Shown: piece by piece, positions 1-9,360 of the stretch
Layout of the letters: each line of letters opens with the position of its first letter
Position numbering within the stretch: position 1 is the stretch's first letter
Source: Fidelibacterota bacterium
GTDB lineage: Bacteria; Fidelibacterota; UBA2242
Assembly (NCBI GenBank): GCA_011046365.1
Contig: DSAS01000099.1
Location: 1 to 40,096 of the forward strand
Direction of reading: 5' to 3'
DNA length: 40,096 nucleotides
Program-made: the position numbers and the translations under genes
Notes under the pieces: model-generated
What the model was told of the DNA's origin: nothing
Seen by the model: the letters and a program-made list of their open reading frames with translations, nothing else
The model's database searches: none

Positions 1-684
1 GACCTTATTGACAATAATCTTTACACCAGTGATCCCCAGCAGCCGGTCAACTGGAACGTCGTGAATATGCTCAACGGAAAATATATCCTTTCCCCGGCGC
101 AGTTGCAGTATGAGGGTCTCACTATTCTCGACATTGACCAGAATAAACGCACGATTCTCTATCGCAATGACCACAGCCTGCCGCGCGCCCGGTTTGTCCC
201 GACTGTCAATGTTCTCCCCGATGAAAAAGCCGTAGTGGCATATCTCAATCACCCGGATTTTGATCCCTCACAAATGGCGCTGACCTCGGAAAAACCGGAG
301 CGGTTGTATTTTAGCACTGACGCCATTGTGTCCATTACCAATTACACGCCGAATCAAATTGATCTGACCGCCGTCTGTCAGGACTCCGCCTTTATGGTTC
401 TTTCGGAAGCCTATTATCCCGTCGGCTGGCAGGCGACAATCGCCGGAGAACCGACCCATATCTATCAGGTCAACCATGTCCTCAGAGGAATTGTTATCCC
501 CCCCGGGGAGCACGAAATTTGCTTCCAATTTGCTCCGAAAAGTTACTACCGCAGTAAATGGCTGTCGTCAATTTTCGTGTACCTGACCTGGTTGACACTT
601 CTGGGCACCATGCTTTACCGGAATCGTGAAAAACTACGCCGGCAACTCGCAAAAAGCGGCATCAAATCCGGGAAATCCCAATGA
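1..684 (+). CDS. YfhO-like multi-spanning membrane protein, C-terminal part (5' end outside window)
   Basis: The reading frame is open from base 1, so only the last 227 or so residues are present. The segment around LNGKYILSP and the later LPRARFV resemble the C-terminal region of YfhO-family membrane proteins (the Bacillus YfhO group, linked to glycosylation of lipoteichoic acid), where a 'lNvkY' strand precedes a beta-rich extracytoplasmic domain. One hydrophobic helix lies near the C-terminus (about WLSSIFVYLTWLTLLGTML), followed by a basic cytoplasmic tail. Its stop overlaps the start of the histidine kinase by four bases (ATGA), which suggests one operon and coupled translation. The family call rests on these motifs only; the glycosyltransferase-like N-terminal membrane domain cannot be seen. 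The substrate is unknown. Confidence 0.6.
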   Translation, partial: DLIDNNLYTSDPQQPVNWNVVNMLNGKYILSPAQLQYEGLTILDIDQNKRTILYRNDHSLPRARFVPTVNVLPDEKAVVAYLNHPDFDPSQMALTSEKPERLYFSTDAIVSITNYTPNQIDLTAVCQDSAFMVLSEAYYPVGWQATIAGEPTHIYQVNHVLRGIVIPPGEHEICFQFAPKSYYRSKWLSSIFVYLTWLTLLGTMLYRNREKLRRQLAKSGIKSGKSQ

Positions 685-1859
685 ACATCTACCGTCAAAC
701 CAGTACTATCAAACGCATCCTGCTCCTGCTGGCAATTATCCTGATCATCGCACTGCTCTGGTATTCTCAGCAGATTGTTGACAAACTGCGCGAAGATCTG
801 AACAATCAGATCAGTTTTTACGCCGGTGTTTACGCCCGGGCGGCAGTGGAGGAGAGCGAGCAGGATTTCAGCTTTATCTTTGATGAAATTATCCGCAAAT
901 CCACAATCCCCATGATCATTTCCGCCGAGCTTGATAAACATCCCACCGCCTGGCGTAACGTGGGGATTGAGGATCTGGACCTCAATCCGGAAACCGTCAA
1001 AAAACTGGAGCAGATCATGGCTGAAATGGACAGCGCCAACGATCCGATTCCATTGACCTACAAAAATTACGATCTGGGATATATCCATTACGGTGACACA
1101 AAATTGATTCGTCAGCTGGTAATGCTGCCCTATATCGAAATCACCGTCGTGGCGCTCTTTATTTTTCTGGGCTACATGGGCTTTCAGGTCATCCGCAGCA
1201 GTGAAAAACGCTCCATCTGGGTCGGCATGGCGAAGGAAACCGCCCACCAGCTGGGGACCCCCCTAACGTCGCTGATGGGCTGGGTCGAACTCCTGCAGAG
1301 TGATTACCCGGAAAATGAAAATATCGCCGAGATGGCGCGTGACATCCGGCGCCTGGAAAAAATCACCAATCGCTTCTCCCGGATTGGCTCCACTCCGGCA
1401 GCGGAAAAGGTCTCGATCAATGCCACAATCCAGGAAGCCGTTGATTATTACCTCCGCCGGTTGCCGCAACTCGGTCCCGGTATCCAGGTCAAATTTGAAC
1501 CCAGCACCGATTATCAGGTCACCATTATCCGGGACCTCTTCGCCTGGGCAATCGAAAACCTGATTAAAAATGCCATTGACGCTGTACCCCAGAAAAACGG
1601 TAAAATCCGGATTCAAACCGGATTGACCAAAAACGGCAAGTGGCTCGCCATTGACTTCATTGACAACGGCAAAGGGATTTTATCCAAAGACCGGAAAAAT
1701 ATTTTCCGACCGGGCTACAGCACTAAGAAACGGGGCTGGGGACTGGGTCTGTCATTAACAAAACGAATTATCACCGATTACCACCGGGGCAAAATCAGCG
1801 TGGTGGAAAGCCGCCCCAAAGAAAAAACAACCCTGCGTATTTTAATCAAAACCGGCTGA
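681..1859 (+). CDS. Membrane-bound sensor histidine kinase
   Basis: This 392-residue protein senses a signal through an extracytoplasmic loop and autophosphorylates a histidine. TM1 is at about 11-27 and TM2 at about 151-170, with some 120 residues between them. The H-box ETAHQLGTPL puts the phospho-acceptor at His189. The HATPase_c domain has an N-box (ENLIKNAIDA, 292-301), a G1 box (DNGKG, 328-332), an F-box-like IFRPGYS and a G2 box (GWGLGLSL, 352-359), so it looks catalytically intact. There is no PAS or HAMP domain that I can recognise. Having HQLGTP instead of HELRTP is common in FCB-group kinases. No response regulator is adjacent; the two receiver genes about 19 kb downstream are possible but unproven partners. 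It starts inside the stop codon of the YfhO-like gene. Confidence 0.9.
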   Translation: MNIYRQTSTIKRILLLLAIILIIALLWYSQQIVDKLREDLNNQISFYAGVYARAAVEESEQDFSFIFDEIIRKSTIPMIISAELDKHPTAWRNVGIEDLDLNPETVKKLEQIMAEMDSANDPIPLTYKNYDLGYIHYGDTKLIRQLVMLPYIEITVVALFIFLGYMGFQVIRSSEKRSIWVGMAKETAHQLGTPLTSLMGWVELLQSDYPENENIAEMARDIRRLEKITNRFSRIGSTPAAEKVSINATIQEAVDYYLRRLPQLGPGIQVKFEPSTDYQVTIIRDLFAWAIENLIKNAIDAVPQKNGKIRIQTGLTKNGKWLAIDFIDNGKGILSKDRKNIFRPGYSTKKRGWGLGLSLTKRIITDYHRGKISVVESRPKEKTTLRILIKTG

Positions 1860-1915
1860 AACAAAATCGGTAAAGCGCTTTTTTTTAAACTAAATCCCGG
1901 TAAGTTGATTAATAA

Positions 1916-1944
1916 TTGGCATAAAGTTTGGATTCATGTAAATT
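1916..1944 (+). promoter_or_regulatory. Candidate sigma-70-like promoter for the PtsN-like gene
   Basis: TTGGCA (1916-1921) and TAAATT (1939-1944) are separated by 17 bases, 35 bases ahead of the ATG at 1980. The position in a 120-base gap after the kinase fits a new transcription unit. FCB bacteria often use divergent promoter sequences, so this remains a weak call. Confidence 0.3.
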
Positions 1945-1979
1945 CTCTCCGTTTAATGAAAATTAATTGAAAAACAAGT

Positions 1980-2441
1980 ATGGAATTAAGTGAAATATTA
2001 ACACCCGACCTGGTTCAAATTCCGCTGGAAGCCGAAAATAAGTCCGAAGTCATTTCACGACTGATTGAGATTCTGGTCCGCAACGGCAAATTGAAAGCAC
2101 CCGCCCTGGCTCAGGAAGCCGTCATCCGGCGGGAAGAGTTGATGACCACCGGGGTCGGCAAAGGCGTTGCGCTGCCCCACGGCAAGTATGCCGACACCGA
2201 AGATGTCCTGATCGCTTGCGGCATCTCCAAAAAGGGCGTTGATTTCGATGCTATTGACGGTCAGCCGGTCCACATTTTTGTGTTGTTGCTGACGCCGGAA
2301 AAGTATCCCAACAAACATCTCAAACTGCTCAGTAAATTCTCCCGGATATTGGATATCGCCGCCTGCCGGGCAAAACTTCTGGCTGCCAACAGCGCGGCGG
2401 AGATCGTCACCATTTTGGATGAGTTTGATAAGACCTATTAA
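1980..2441 (+). CDS. ptsN: PTS EIIA component, fructose/nitrogen (PtsN) type
   Basis: A 153-residue single-domain EIIA of the fructose/nitrogen class. The conserved block TGVGKGVALPHG carries the expected phosphorylated histidine at His67. Length matches stand-alone PtsN (about 150-160 residues). No EIIB, EIIC or HPr gene lies nearby, so a regulatory role such as in the nitrogen PTS is more likely than sugar uptake; that is inference from context. The ATG at 1980 has no convincing Shine-Dalgarno. The gene stands alone between the sensor kinase and hisS. It could instead be an EIIA for a transporter encoded elsewhere. Confidence 0.85.
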   Translation: MELSEILTPDLVQIPLEAENKSEVISRLIEILVRNGKLKAPALAQEAVIRREELMTTGVGKGVALPHGKYADTEDVLIACGISKKGVDFDAIDGQPVHIFVLLLTPEKYPNKHLKLLSKFSRILDIAACRAKLLAANSAAEIVTILDEFDKTY

Positions 2442-2511
2442 CATTTCCGCTCTCTTTTGACCCGATGAGCAACCCTTTTTTAAAACAACCCATAAACGCT
2501 AAGGATTGACT

Positions 2512-3771
2512 GTGTATCACCGCATTAAAGGAACCAGAGACATTTTACCCGATGAAATCTATCAATGGCACTATGTTGAAGATAAAATCCGCAACTATCT
2601 CGAACGTTGCAATTATCAGGAAATCCGGACTCCGCTCTTCGAGGTTACGGAGCTCTTTGCCCGGGGTATCGGTACTGACACCGATGTCGTCTCCAAAGAG
2701 ATGTATACCTTTCAGGATAAAGGTCACACCAGCCTGACACTGCGCCCGGAATTGACTGCCCCGGTCCTGCGCGCCTATCTGCAAAATAATCTCAACCAGC
2801 TGAGTCCCATCACGAAACTCTACTATCTGGGACCACTGTTCCGGCAGGAGCGCCCCCAAAAAGGGCGCCTGCGCCAGTTCAATCAGTTCGGCTTCGAAAT
2901 CATCGGTTCCGAACATCCCGAGGCAGACGCAGAGGTCATTCAGGCGGTTTTCGCAATTTATCAGGAGCTGGGGATCAATGATCTCAAAGTGCGGATCAAC
3001 AGCATCGGCAGCCGGGACAGCCGCCGCTATTACCTCGATCTGCTGCACAAGACTCTGGCGCCCCATGCCGGCGAATTTTGTGCAACCTGTCAGCAGCGGC
3101 TGGAAAGAAACATTCTGCGCCTTTTCGATTGCAAACTCGAAAGCTGTCAGGCGTTGCTGGACCAGTATGCACCCTTAATTCTGGATCATCTGAGCAATGC
3201 CGATATCCTGCACTTTGAAGAAGTACAAGCGCTCCTCACCGCCGCCTTCGTGCCTTTTGAAATTGACCAGAAACTGGTGCGTGGGCTGGACTATTATACC
3301 CGAACCACTTTCGAAATTACCAGTTCACTGCTGGGCTCGCAGGATGCCATCTGCGGCGGTGGACGTTACGATCATCTGGCGGAAGACCTGGACGGTCCCC
3401 CGACTCCGGCAGTGGGCGTGGCGTCCGGCATGGAACGGCTGCTGATGATTCTCAACGAAATCCAGGCGATTCCCCAACCGACTGTTGACCTGATTTATAT
3501 CGCAATTCTGGGTGACAATGCCCGTCAGGCAGCCTTTCAGCTGGTTTCCCGGCTGCGGGCTCAGGGATACGCCGTTGAGATGGATTTCATGCGGCGATCG
3601 CTGAAAGCCCAGATGCGGGAGGCTGGTAAAAAGGGCGCCGATTGGGTGATCATTATCGGTGAGGATGAAATTCAGAAAGACCAATTAATTGTTAAAAACA
3701 TGACTTCCGGCGAACAAAAAAATCTGCAGCTGTCCCGGGCAACCGAGCAGCTCGAAACCATTCTCCGTTAA
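2512..3771 (+). CDS. hisS: Histidyl-tRNA synthetase
   Basis: Class II aminoacyl-tRNA synthetase that charges tRNA-His in the cytoplasm. Seen in order: the N-terminal RIKGTRDILPDE block, motif 2 (GPLFRQERPQKGRLRQF), the histidine-specific LVRGLDYYTRTTFE block, a GGGRYDHL segment, motif 3 (AVGVASGMERLL), and a C-terminal anticodon-binding domain. From GTG 2512 it is 419 residues, close to the E. coli enzyme (424). I chose GTG at 2512 because AAGGA (2501-2505) lies six bases upstream; the TTG at 2506 two codons earlier is in frame but sits directly against that site. No catalytic motif is missing. Confidence 0.96.
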   Translation: MYHRIKGTRDILPDEIYQWHYVEDKIRNYLERCNYQEIRTPLFEVTELFARGIGTDTDVVSKEMYTFQDKGHTSLTLRPELTAPVLRAYLQNNLNQLSPITKLYYLGPLFRQERPQKGRLRQFNQFGFEIIGSEHPEADAEVIQAVFAIYQELGINDLKVRINSIGSRDSRRYYLDLLHKTLAPHAGEFCATCQQRLERNILRLFDCKLESCQALLDQYAPLILDHLSNADILHFEEVQALLTAAFVPFEIDQKLVRGLDYYTRTTFEITSSLLGSQDAICGGGRYDHLAEDLDGPPTPAVGVASGMERLLMILNEIQAIPQPTVDLIYIAILGDNARQAAFQLVSRLRAQGYAVEMDFMRRSLKAQMREAGKKGADWVIIIGEDEIQKDQLIVKNMTSGEQKNLQLSRATEQLETILR

Positions 3772-3795
3772 AACCTTTTCTGACTTTGATTCACC

Positions 3796-4737
3796 ATGTC
3801 CAATCTTCCCTTTCCACTGAATGAACGATATTATCATTACAGTCGCTACCTCCGACGGCATTTTGGAGAAAAGGTCTATCGAATTTCCCTGGATGCCGGC
3901 TGCAGCTGCCCTACACGCGATGGGAAACTGGGTACCGGTGGCTGTCTCTACTGCAACAACAGCAGTTTCGTACCGCAGCGCGCAGCCAATCTGCCGCCGG
4001 TCAGAACCCAGCTGCTGGAAGGTATCGCAAAAGCCCGCAAGCCTCTAAAAGCAAAAAATTTTTTCGCCTATTTTCAGGCATACACCAATACCTATAAACC
4101 GATCACGGAATTGGAGCAGCTGTACCGCTCAGTGCTCGATATCCCCGGCGTCGTCGGGATCATCATCGCCACCCGACCGGACTGCGTGGACGCCGACATT
4201 CTGAATCTGCTCGCAGATATCGGTCAAAACACTTACGTGTCCATTGAATACGGAATCGAGTCGGTTTACGATAAAACTCTTGAATGGGTGCGGCGCGGTA
4301 ATACTTTTACTGTCACCCGCCGTGCCTTTGAACAAACAAAAAAAGCGGGGATTCATACCGGCGGACATATTATTTTCGGTTTTCCCACCGAGTCGCGGCA
4401 GGAAATCCTCGATTCGGCGGCGGTTCTGAATGCTCTGCAACCGGATGCGCTGAAAATCCACCATCTGCACGTCGTCAAAAACAGCGGTCTTGCTGAATTG
4501 TATCGCCAAAAACCCTTTGCGCTCTTCACGGAATCGGAGTGGATTATACTGATCAGTGATTTTTTAGAGCGCCTGGCGCCCGAAATAGTGATTCAACGCC
4601 TGGTAAGTGATGCTCAACCCGGAACTTTGATTGCGCCGCAGTGGCAGATGCCGAAAATCCGGATTTTACAGGAAATTCAGGCAGAATTGGCGCGGCGCGG
4701 AACTTATCAGGGTGCGCGGGTCATTGCCCGTCATTAA
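3796..4737 (+). CDS. YhcC-type radical SAM protein (TIGR01212 family)
   Basis: A 313-residue radical SAM enzyme of the YhcC/TIGR01212 family, whose reaction is not established. The family hallmark is a spread-out iron-sulfur site, C-x11-C-x2-C, seen here as SCPTRDGKLGTGGCLYC with Cys38, Cys50 and Cys53; one extra Cys (Cys36) precedes it. Further support is the segment YFQAYTNTYKP, the ATRPDC block, the IEYGIES block, and GGHIIFGFPTES. Full length for the family. It starts 25 bases after hisS, with no recognisable terminator between them, so co-transcription is likely. Confidence 0.9.
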   Translation: MSNLPFPLNERYYHYSRYLRRHFGEKVYRISLDAGCSCPTRDGKLGTGGCLYCNNSSFVPQRAANLPPVRTQLLEGIAKARKPLKAKNFFAYFQAYTNTYKPITELEQLYRSVLDIPGVVGIIIATRPDCVDADILNLLADIGQNTYVSIEYGIESVYDKTLEWVRRGNTFTVTRRAFEQTKKAGIHTGGHIIFGFPTESRQEILDSAAVLNALQPDALKIHHLHVVKNSGLAELYRQKPFALFTESEWIILISDFLERLAPEIVIQRLVSDAQPGTLIAPQWQMPKIRILQEIQAELARRGTYQGARVIARH

Positions 4738-4786
4738 TTCCGCACTTTCGCATGGATTTTCAAATAATATCCCTTATCTTATTGTC

Positions 4787-5434
4787 GTGAATAAACCGTC
4801 TGTCACACATACCGCACAAATATTTCAGCGTTTACATGAACACTATCCCAACGCCCAATGTTCGCTCACATTTCAAAGACCACACGAACTTCTGATATCT
4901 ACGATTCTTTCGGCGCAATGTACCGATAAACGGGTAAATCAGGTGACAGCGGTCTTATTTAAGAAGTATCCCACCCCGGCGGCATTTGCCAATGCGGACA
5001 TTGAAGAACTAAAAGCCGACATCCGCTCCACCGGTTTTTTTAACCACAAAGCCCGGGCAATTCAGGCGGCAATGCAGGATATTATCACAAAGTACAATGG
5101 CAGGGTACCGGACAGTATGGATGAACTGCTCGCGTTAAAAGGGGTCGGACGGAAAACCGCCAATGTAGTTCTGGGTGATGCTTTCGGCATTCCGGGTATT
5201 GTCGTTGATACGCATGTTAAACGAATCTCCCGCCGGCTGGGTTGGACAGACCATAGCGATCCGGAAAAAATCGAGCAGGATTTGATGCGCCTGTTTCCGT
5301 CAGAACAGTGGACCCTGTTGGGACACTTGTTGATTGATCACGGGCGTACGGTTTGCATTGCCCGGCGACCGAGGTGCCCGGACTGTTTTTTAAATGACCT
5401 CTGCCCTTCGGCAGATGGAACCGAAAGGCATTGA
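4787..5434 (+). CDS. nth: Endonuclease III (DNA glycosylase/AP lyase)
   Basis: Removes oxidised pyrimidines and nicks abasic sites in base excision repair. The helix-hairpin-helix block [14 protein letters not shown] contains the catalytic Lys (Lys123), followed by the catalytic Asp in [13 protein letters not shown] (Asp141). A C-x6-C-x2-C-x5-C iron-sulfur site closes the protein (Cys190, 197, 200, 206). The GTG at 4787 gives 215 residues, close to E. coli Nth (211), and begins where family homology begins; the frame is open further upstream to 4631 but that stretch overlaps the radical SAM gene and has no Nth-like sequence. It ends four bases before folE begins. Confidence 0.95.
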   Translation: MNKPSVTHTAQIFQRLHEHYPNAQCSLTFQRPHELLISTILSAQCTDKRVNQVTAVLFKKYPTPAAFANADIEELKADIRSTGFFNHKARAIQAAMQDIITKYNGRVPDSMDELLALKGVGRKTANVVLGDAFGIPGIVVDTHVKRISRRLGWTDHSDPEKIEQDLMRLFPSEQWTLLGHLLIDHGRTVCIARRPRCPDCFLNDLCPSADGTERH

Positions 5435-5438
5435 TAAT

Positions 5439-5996
5439 ATGAATATGGAAGAATTGATCCGGCAACTACTGTCCAATATAGGTGAAGACCCTGACCGGGA
5501 CGCCTTACAAAAGACGCCGCAGCGGGTGGCAAAATATTGGGAATACGTTACCCGCGGATACCAGGTTGACATCGAAGCCCTGTTACAGGAATCCGTATGC
5601 GACGAAGACTACAGCCAGATGATTCTGGTAAAGGATATTGATTACTATAGCCTTTGCGAACACCATCTGGTGCCCTTTTTCGGGAAAGCGCACGTAGCCT
5701 ATATTCCCGATGGAAAAATGATCGGGCTGAGTAAAATACCCCGCATTGTGGATGCCTTTGCCTGTCGGTTGCAGATTCAGGAGCGTCTGACCAATCAGAT
5801 CGCCGATACCATTCAAAATGTGCTGAAGCCTAAAGGCGTAGCGGTGGTGGTGGAAGCCCGGCATCTCTGCATGCAGATGCGCGGCATCGAAAAGGCAAAT
5901 TCCATGGTTACCACCAGCGCTATGGTTGGCATTTTCCGGGAGCAGGAACGCACCCGCAAGGAGTTTCTGGATTTAATTAATATTACGCGGATTTGA
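5439..5996 (+). CDS. folE: GTP cyclohydrolase I
   Basis: Converts GTP to 7,8-dihydroneopterin triphosphate, the first step of tetrahydrofolate (and pterin/queuosine-type) biosynthesis. The zinc ligands are all present: Cys73 and His76 in [10 protein letters not shown] and Cys144 in [10 protein letters not shown]. Other family blocks are [23 protein letters not shown] and TTSAMVGIF. From ATG 5439 it is 185 residues, near the Bacillus enzyme (190). The frame is open back to 5394, but that would overlap nth; ATG 5439 has AAAGG about ten bases upstream. It lies four bases after the nth stop, so the two are probably co-transcribed. Confidence 0.95.
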   Translation: MNMEELIRQLLSNIGEDPDRDALQKTPQRVAKYWEYVTRGYQVDIEALLQESVCDEDYSQMILVKDIDYYSLCEHHLVPFFGKAHVAYIPDGKMIGLSKIPRIVDAFACRLQIQERLTNQIADTIQNVLKPKGVAVVVEARHLCMQMRGIEKANSMVTTSAMVGIFREQERTRKEFLDLINITRI

Positions 5997-6069
5997 ACAG
6001 TCGAAGAATTTTAAAAAAACATCGGTGCAATATTTTAATAACATAAAAAAATAACAGTGAGATGAGAAG

Positions 6070-8511
6070 ATGAGGAAACAAAATTATTTATTTTTAGTCA
6101 TATTTCTATTTACAACTACTTTTCTAAACGGTAATCACAGACTCTATGTCCAGTCTACTACACAGGTAGGGCCTGGGATCGTGCATAAATATATTCATGC
6201 CCCCACTGCTCCCTGGATCATTAACGTTCTGGAAATCGATTTGAAAAATCCCTATGTCTATCTAGAATCGGTCAAAGCAAAAAACCTGTTGTATGGCATG
6301 GAGCGAACTAGCAGTATGGCACAGCGGAGTGACGCACCGAATCATCGCGTAATTGGTGCTGTGAATGCCGATTTTTACGACATGAGTACGGGAATACCCG
6401 TTGGAACTCAGATGGTAAAAGGCGAGATTTTAAAAACCTCAGCCGGCTGGCAGGCGATTGGATTTAATGCCGATCATCTTCCCTTTATCAATAATGTCCT
6501 CTTCTCCGGTTCACTGATCACGGCAACGGATAACTACAGCATTCATGGAATTAATAAAAGCCGGGAGGAGAATCAATTAATACTCTATAATCAATATCTT
6601 GGCAGTACAACCAATACGAATATATGGGGGTCTGAAATCGTCGTCCGCCCCATTACCCCCTGGTACGCCAATGATACTATCGTCTGCGTTATTGATACCC
6701 TATATATAAACCAGGGAAATAGCACCATTCCGAAAGGACAGGCGGTGCTTTCGGGACATGGCAATTCCGCAACGTTTTTAAACACGTTATCTGTGAAGGA
6801 TACGGTAAAACTCTATCTTGGACTAACCACTCCTTTACAAAATATCACTGATGTGGTAGGAGGAAATTTGAAGATTCTTTCCAACGGTGTCTATACCGGT
6901 AGTACCAATACCGATCTGCACCCCCGTACTATCGCCGGATTTTCTGCCGACAGCTGTATCTTATATTTAGCCACCGTCGACGGACGACAATCCGGCAGCA
7001 TCGGTATGAACTATCGTCAACTCTCTGATCTCATGCTCTTTCTGGGGGCTCATCATGCAATCAACCTCGATGGCGGCGGTTCTACCACCATGGTCATTCG
7101 CAATCAGATTGTCAACTCACTATTCGCTGATGAGCGCAGTGTTGCCAACGCATTAATGGTTATTTCCGAAGCGCCGGACACTGGTACCCTTTCATCAATC
7201 CAAATTTCTCCCGACAATTATCGGATTTTTTGGGGCGGTAGTTTAAAATTTAACGTCAGCGGCTGGGATGAGTATTTTAATCCCGTCAGTATTAATCCCG
7301 AAAATTTGGTGTTTAACTGTGATGAAAATATCGGCAGTATCAATCATGAAGGAAATTTCCTGGCAGCGGATGAGGTAGATAGCGGATATGTCTATGTATA
7401 TTACGGGGAGATGGCGGATTCTGCTTATATCTATATCAAATCGGCACAACGCATCGAAATCAATCCTAAAAAAGTCGTTACCGACAGCATTAAAAAAATT
7501 CAATTTACACCCACTGTTTACGATATCGATAATTTAACAGCTGGTATCTCCCGATCGGCGGTTACATGGATTCTATTAAACCCGGAGATCGGTCAGCTAG
7601 ATTCTCTGGGAAAGTTCTCCGGTTCGAGTAATGGCAATTCAAAAATAGTAGCCGAGTATTGTGGTTTAACGGATACGGCTGAGGTCATCGTAGAAATAGG
7701 TACCGGCAGTACTATTATTGACTCGCTGAATTCTCCCACCGGCTGGGTATTGACGGGAGAAAATTTTAATCCATCAAATACATCCATTAGTAGCGTAGTG
7801 ATGGCTGGCGAAACCCTTCGGGCGCTCTGCTTATCCTACGAATTCATTCGGCGTAGTGATGCCAGAGCCTGGATCTACTTAAATTCCAATATTCCAATTT
7901 ATGGTCTGCCCGACAGCATTTTTCTGGATATTAAATCAAATCCCGGAGATCATAAACCCCATATGGTCAATTTGGTGATCGCAGATGATGATAACGAATT
8001 ATATCAAAAATCATCTATCTTCAACGATACAACTTTCACAAGCTATGGATTTGCACTTTCGGACTTTGCACAAATCGAACCAGCCTCAAATTTCTATTTT
8101 CCCATCAGTTTAAAACGCATTGAGATTCGTCTCGGTTACGAAGGGGGTGTTGGCGATACAAATCACGGTGTGATTTATCTCGACAATTTGAAAGCCACAT
8201 ATCCGGTTTCCACGAATATCGAAAGAGAGGATAGGATTACTCTACCCGGTTCATTTTATCTGTTTCAGAACTACCCGAATCCATTTAATGCGACAACGAC
8301 ACTGCGATTTCGTCTACCGCAAAAAGAGCATACTACATTATCTCTCTACAATCTAAGAGGTGAAAAAGTAAAAACAATCGTTTCAAAAAACCTCACAGCC
8401 GGATTTTACGAATTTGGAGTAGACGGATCCGATCTGGCTTCAGGTATTTATCTGTATCGGCTTGAATCCGGGAGCAACTGTCAAACCCGAAAATTGATTC
8501 TGCTAAAATAA
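6070..8511 (+). CDS. Secreted phosphodiester glycosidase (NAGPA-like) with T9SS type A-like tail
   Basis: An 813-residue exported protein. A signal peptide covers about 1-25. Residues ~45-365 resemble the phosphodiester glycosidase domain (family of the mammalian lysosomal 'uncovering enzyme' and bacterial DUF2233 proteins), with NADFYDM, HPRTIAGFS and the signature INLDGGGSTTMVI. An Ig-like region follows (~380-545), then a probable beta-sandwich (~560-720), and a T9SS-like sorting domain starting LFQNYPNPFNATTTLRF and ending RKLILLK. The family cleaves sugar phosphodiesters; the substrate here is unknown. Its codons are visibly more AT-rich (TTA, ATA, AAT) than in folE and nfo on either side, which may reflect later acquisition. 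It ends three bases before the nfo start. Confidence 0.85.
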   Translation: MRKQNYLFLVIFLFTTTFLNGNHRLYVQSTTQVGPGIVHKYIHAPTAPWIINVLEIDLKNPYVYLESVKAKNLLYGMERTSSMAQRSDAPNHRVIGAVNADFYDMSTGIPVGTQMVKGEILKTSAGWQAIGFNADHLPFINNVLFSGSLITATDNYSIHGINKSREENQLILYNQYLGSTTNTNIWGSEIVVRPITPWYANDTIVCVIDTLYINQGNSTIPKGQAVLSGHGNSATFLNTLSVKDTVKLYLGLTTPLQNITDVVGGNLKILSNGVYTGSTNTDLHPRTIAGFSADSCILYLATVDGRQSGSIGMNYRQLSDLMLFLGAHHAINLDGGGSTTMVIRNQIVNSLFADERSVANALMVISEAPDTGTLSSIQISPDNYRIFWGGSLKFNVSGWDEYFNPVSINPENLVFNCDENIGSINHEGNFLAADEVDSGYVYVYYGEMADSAYIYIKSAQRIEINPKKVVTDSIKKIQFTPTVYDIDNLTAGISRSAVTWILLNPEIGQLDSLGKFSGSSNGNSKIVAEYCGLTDTAEVIVEIGTGSTIIDSLNSPTGWVLTGENFNPSNTSISSVVMAGETLRALCLSYEFIRRSDARAWIYLNSNIPIYGLPDSIFLDIKSNPGDHKPHMVNLVIADDDNELYQKSSIFNDTTFTSYGFALSDFAQIEPASNFYFPISLKRIEIRLGYEGGVGDTNHGVIYLDNLKATYPVSTNIEREDRITLPGSFYLFQNYPNPFNATTTLRFRLPQKEHTTLSLYNLRGEKVKTIVSKNLTAGFYEFGVDGSDLASGIYLYRLESGSNCQTRKLILLK

Positions 8512-8514
8512 CAA

Positions 8515-9360
8515 ATGCCCTATATCGGTTGTCATATTTCCATCAGTGGCGGGGTAGATAATGCTCCGGAGCGCGCTGCTGAAATCGGCTGTGACGCTTT
8601 CCAGATTTTTACCGCCAACCAGATGCAGTGGAAGGCTAGCCCAATCTCCGAAGAATCCCGCAAGCGCTACCTGCTTGAAATTGAAAAACATCATTTTCAA
8701 AAGGTAATTGCCCACGATTCCTACCTGATCAATCTGAGCAACCCTGAACCCAAAAAACAGGCAATGTCCCGAAAAGCCTTTATTGAAGAAATCCAGCGCA
8801 CCACTTTTTTGAGCATTCCCTACATTGTTTTTCACCCGGGATCACACTTGGGCAAGGGTGTGGATTACGCACTGAAAACCATTGCCGAAAGCCTCGATTA
8901 TTGCATCGAAAATGTGCCGGACTCACCGGTCACGCTGCTCCTGGAAAATACAGCCGGGCAGGGTACCAACGTCGGATACCATTTTGACCATTTGGATACG
9001 ATCATCCGGCAATCCGCTCATCCCGACCGGTTGGGTGTCTGCTTCGATACCTGTCACGCCTTTGCTGCCGGGTACAACCTCGCCGATGAATCCGGTTACC
9101 AAGATACCTTCAAGCAGTTCGATGATATCATCGGCTTACAGCGCCTTAAGGTCTTTCATCTCAACGATTCCAAAAAACCGCTCGGCTCGCACATTGACCG
9201 GCACCATCAACTGGGAGAGGGATTGATTGGATTTGAAGCCTTTTACCGAATGATTAATGATGAACGATTTTCCGAAATGGCAATGATTCTGGAAACGCCG
9301 GGTAATGTAAAGCATTATGCCCGGGAGATTAAATTACTGAAAGACAATCTGAATTTATGA
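8515..9360 (+). CDS. nfo: Endonuclease IV (AP endonuclease)
   Basis: A 281-residue class II AP endonuclease that cuts 5' to abasic sites. All nine metal ligands known from E. coli Nfo have counterparts: His67, His107, Glu144, Asp178, His181, His215, Asp228, His230 and Glu261. Typical blocks include FHPGSHLG, LLENTAGQG, CFDTCHAFAAGYN and FHLNDSKKPLGSHIDRH. It starts at the ATG three bases after the preceding stop and has no clear Shine-Dalgarno of its own. Its stop overlaps lipB by four bases (ATGA), so this repair gene is coupled to lipoate genes. Length equals that of the E. coli enzyme within a few residues. Confidence 0.97.
   Translation: MPYIGCHISISGGVDNAPERAAEIGCDAFQIFTANQMQWKASPISEESRKRYLLEIEKHHFQKVIAHDSYLINLSNPEPKKQAMSRKAFIEEIQRTTFLSIPYIVFHPGSHLGKGVDYALKTIAESLDYCIENVPDSPVTLLLENTAGQGTNVGYHFDHLDTIIRQSAHPDRLGVCFDTCHAFAAGYNLADESGYQDTFKQFDDIIGLQRLKVFHLNDSKKPLGSHIDRHHQLGEGLIGFEAFYRMINDERFSEMAMILETPGNVKHYAREIKLLKDNLNL

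Noticed and set aside
615-1247. Minus-strand open frame of 210 codons opposite the histidine kinase
   Set aside because: It lies wholly opposite a gene with complete kinase motifs, its translation matches no family, and it has no ribosome site.
1873-1884. AAAGCGCTTT followed by a T-run as a terminator after the kinase gene
   Set aside because: The palindrome leaves no loop, so a stable hairpin cannot form with a useful stem.
4631-4786. N-terminal extension of endonuclease III into the radical SAM gene
   Set aside because: The extension has no Nth-like sequence and the GTG at 4787 yields a normal-length enzyme.
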